From Geopsychrobacter sp. (GTDB lineage Bacteria > Desulfobacterota > Desulfuromonadia > Desulfuromonadales > Geopsychrobacteraceae), in contig JAUXIR010000069.1 in the NCBI GenBank assembly GCA_030620915.1, positions 1 through 7,205 on the forward strand: a stretch of 7,205 bases of DNA. The letters are read 5' to 3'. Below, piece by piece: positions 5,253-7,205 of the stretch. Each line of letters opens with the position of its first letter. Within the stretch, counting starts at the first letter, position 1. The notes under the pieces were generated by a model. The model saw only the letters and a list, made by a program, of their open reading frames with translations, was not told the origin of the DNA and made no database searches. Made by a program: the position numbers and the translations under genes.

Positions 5253-7205
5253 ATGATTGTTACCTATAATTGGTTGAAAGAATTTGTCGATTTTGACTAT
5301 AGCCCTCAGGAACTTGCTGATCGCTTGACAATGGTTGGACTCGAGGTTGAAGGGATGACCTTCGTCGGTGAGGGGTTCGATACTGTCATTGTGGCGCGGC
5401 TTGAAAAGGTCGAACCGCATCCTGATGCTGATCGCCTGACCGTTTGTCAGGTCGACAACGGCAATGGGATTGTTCAGGTCGTTTGTGGTGCGACGAACCA
5501 CAAAACCGGTGATTACATCGCTTTGGCCCAGCCTGGTTCCGTGCTGCCCGGTGATTTCAAGATCAAGAAATCTAAGATACGTGGTCAGGAATCGGCCGGG
5601 ATGCTCTGCTCCGAAAAGGAACTCGGCCTGTCGAGCGAGGCGGACGGGATCATGATTCTCGATGCGGCACTTGCTATCGGCACACCGGTTTTCGAAGCCT
5701 TGAAGCTCAAGGATGCCGTACTGGAGATCGGTCTGACGCCCAATCGTCCCGACTGTTTGAGTGTCGTTGGTATTGCCCGTGAGGTGGCTGCCATGTGCGG
5801 CAAGCCGCTAACCTTGCCATCGTCTGAAATTGCCACCGGCGGCGCAGCTATCACCGATTCGGCCAGTGTTGAGATTGTCGATCCGCAGGGCTGTCCTCGA
5901 TATGCCGCGCGGATGATTAACCAGGTCAAGATCGGGCCTTCGCCGGACTGGATGGTGCAGCGTCTCGAAAGTATCGGGATGCGTTCGATCAACAACGTGG
6001 TCGATGTCACCAACTACGTGATGATGGAACTCGGTCATCCCATGCATGCGTTCGATTTTCGCCATCTGAGGAAGGGGAAGATTGTCGTCAGGCCTGCGAG
6101 CGAGAAGGAAACTTTCACCTCTCTGGATGAAGCCAGGCATGAATTGACTGCTGAAGATCTGATGATCTGCGATGGCGAGGGTCCCGTTGCCATGGCGGGG
6201 GTCATGGGTGGCTTGAATTCAGAGGTTCAGGATGATACCTCGACTATTCTGCTTGAGGCGGCCTATTTTAACCCGGTCAGCATTCGTCGTACCAGCAAAC
6301 GTCATGGTCTGCATACCGAGTCGTCCCATCGCTTTGAGCGGGGCGCTGATATCGACATGATTCCGGTCGCACTCGATCGTGCCGCATCACTGATCGCTGA
6401 GCTAGCCGGAGGCGAGATCGCCGCTGGGCTGATTGATGAGTATCCAACCCTTCTGCCTAAGGCGGAAATTACCCTTAGCGCGGCCAGTACCGAGAAACTT
6501 CTCGGAGTGCATATCGATCTCCAGCAGATCAGCAGTCTGCTTTCGGGGATCGGTCTGGATGTTGCGCCGGGCAAGGTTGATCCTGCCGGGACCATTGAGG
6601 TTGTTGTCCCAAGTTTTCGTCCCGACCTCGAACGTGAAATTGATCTGATCGAAGAGATTGCTCGGCTCTATGGTTATGACAATGTCCCGGTCACCATGCC
6701 ACGCGCCTGTCTTGAAAGTCAGGAAGAGAAGCCTGAACTCAGACTGGAGAAAGAGGTGCGTGATCTGCTGGTAGGGAGTGGTTTTTCCGAAATCATCAAC
6801 TACTCATTTATTGCCCCTGATGCCGCCGGCAGACTTCAATTGGATGCGGACGATCGACGCCTGGAATCTGTGCGTATCCTGAATCCGCTGAATGAGGATC
6901 AGGCCGTCATGCGGACCACGCTGGTTCCGAGTATGCTCGATACCCTGGCGCGAAACCTGGCGCATCGGTCGACCGATCTGCATCTCTTTGAGCTGCGGCC
7001 GGTCTTCTTTGCAACGGGCGATGAAATTGGCTGTCGACAAGAGTTGCAGCTTGTCGCAGCGATTAGCGGCCAAAAGTTGCCCGTGGGTTGGGATCAGGCC
7101 AGGGGGCCGGTTGATTTCTATGACATCAAGGGGGCTCTGGAGAAAATCCTGACTCTGCTCGGTGTCAAGGACCCTCGTTTTTACAGTGAGAATTCCGAAC
7201 CGTAC
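5253..7205 (+). CDS. pheT: Phenylalanyl-tRNA synthetase beta subunit, C-terminus cut by window
   Basis: The beta subunit binds tRNA-Phe and hydrolyses Tyr-tRNA-Phe. The 651 codons present are open to the window edge; the family has about 800, so the end of the catalytic-like domain and the C-terminal FDX-ACB anticodon domain are missing. Visible in order: MIVTYNWLKEFVD start; the EMAP-type tRNA-binding domain (about 40-150) with PHPDADRL (55-62) and CGATN (78-82); the B3/B4 editing domain (about 210-385) with NNVVDVTNYVMMELGHPMHAFD (247-268), VMGG (317-320) and RFERGAD (360-366); the B5 domain (about 404-475) with D458, D464, E467 and E468 in the spacing of the E. coli magnesium ligands; then NYSFIAPDA and LNPLNEDQAVMRTTLVPSML (543-562). 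The ATG has AAAGG (5240-5244) 8 nt upstream. No frameshift or missing motif was seen. In related genomes ihfA and a MerR-type gene often follow. Confidence 0.98.
   Translation, partial: MIVTYNWLKEFVDFDYSPQELADRLTMVGLEVEGMTFVGEGFDTVIVARLEKVEPHPDADRLTVCQVDNGNGIVQVVCGATNHKTGDYIALAQPGSVLPGDFKIKKSKIRGQESAGMLCSEKELGLSSEADGIMILDAALAIGTPVFEALKLKDAVLEIGLTPNRPDCLSVVGIAREVAAMCGKPLTLPSSEIATGGAAITDSASVEIVDPQGCPRYAARMINQVKIGPSPDWMVQRLESIGMRSINNVVDVTNYVMMELGHPMHAFDFRHLRKGKIVVRPASEKETFTSLDEARHELTAEDLMICDGEGPVAMAGVMGGLNSEVQDDTSTILLEAAYFNPVSIRRTSKRHGLHTESSHRFERGADIDMIPVALDRAASLIAELAGGEIAAGLIDEYPTLLPKAEITLSAASTEKLLGVHIDLQQISSLLSGIGLDVAPGKVDPAGTIEVVVPSFRPDLEREIDLIEEIARLYGYDNVPVTMPRACLESQEEKPELRLEKEVRDLLVGSGFSEIINYSFIAPDAAGRLQLDADDRRLESVRILNPLNEDQAVMRTTLVPSMLDTLARNLAHRSTDLHLFELRPVFFATGDEIGCRQELQLVAAISGQKLPVGWDQARGPVDFYDIKGALEKILTLLGVKDPRFYSENSEPY

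Overview
The window is a piece of bacterial core genome: the translation cluster thrS - infC - rpmI - rplT - pheS - pheT on the + strand, preceded by a tRNA-Val(GAC) gene and, divergently on the - strand, the 5' end of an AMP-forming acyl-CoA synthetase-type gene. The gene order, the moderate GC content and the style of the proteins (a PheS with a CxxC-x4-CxxC cluster, a thrS/infC/rpmI/rplT/pheST string) would fit a deltaproteobacterium of the Desulfuromonadales/Geobacter kind. That placement comes from memory of such genomes, not from a search, and is only moderately sure.

Layout. 1-413 (-): N-terminal 137 codons of an ANL-superfamily adenylating enzyme, with a GTG start. 414-635: divergent intergenic region with an 8-bp inverted repeat (557-581) and a sigma70-like promoter (591-620) for the tRNA. 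636-710: tRNA-Val with encoded CCA. 761-790: a textbook intrinsic terminator ending directly against the thrS Shine-Dalgarno. 805-2721: thrS. 2722-2835: structured infC leader. 2836-3351: infC, which must start at a rare ATA codon. 3397-3594: rpmI. 3595-3706: structured rplT leader. 3707-4063: rplT, followed by a strong terminator (4083-4116). 4215-5231: pheS. 5253-7205: pheT, cut by the window edge after 651 codons.

How the genes work together: ThrRS and the two PheRS subunits charge tRNAs, IF3 controls start-codon and initiator-tRNA selection on the 30S subunit, and L35 and L20 are 50S proteins. In well-studied bacteria IF3 represses its own message through a non-canonical start codon, and L20 represses the infC-rpmI-rplT message through leader RNA structure. 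The ATA start of infC and the structured gaps before infC, rpmI and rplT are consistent with both, although only the start codon is well supported here.

I found no mobile element, CRISPR array, phage gene or novel protein system. All protein genes belong to known families and are intact within the window. The points worth a second look are regulatory: the terminator jammed between tRNA-Val and thrS, the ATA start with an overlapping mini-ORF, and alternative hairpins in four intergenic gaps.
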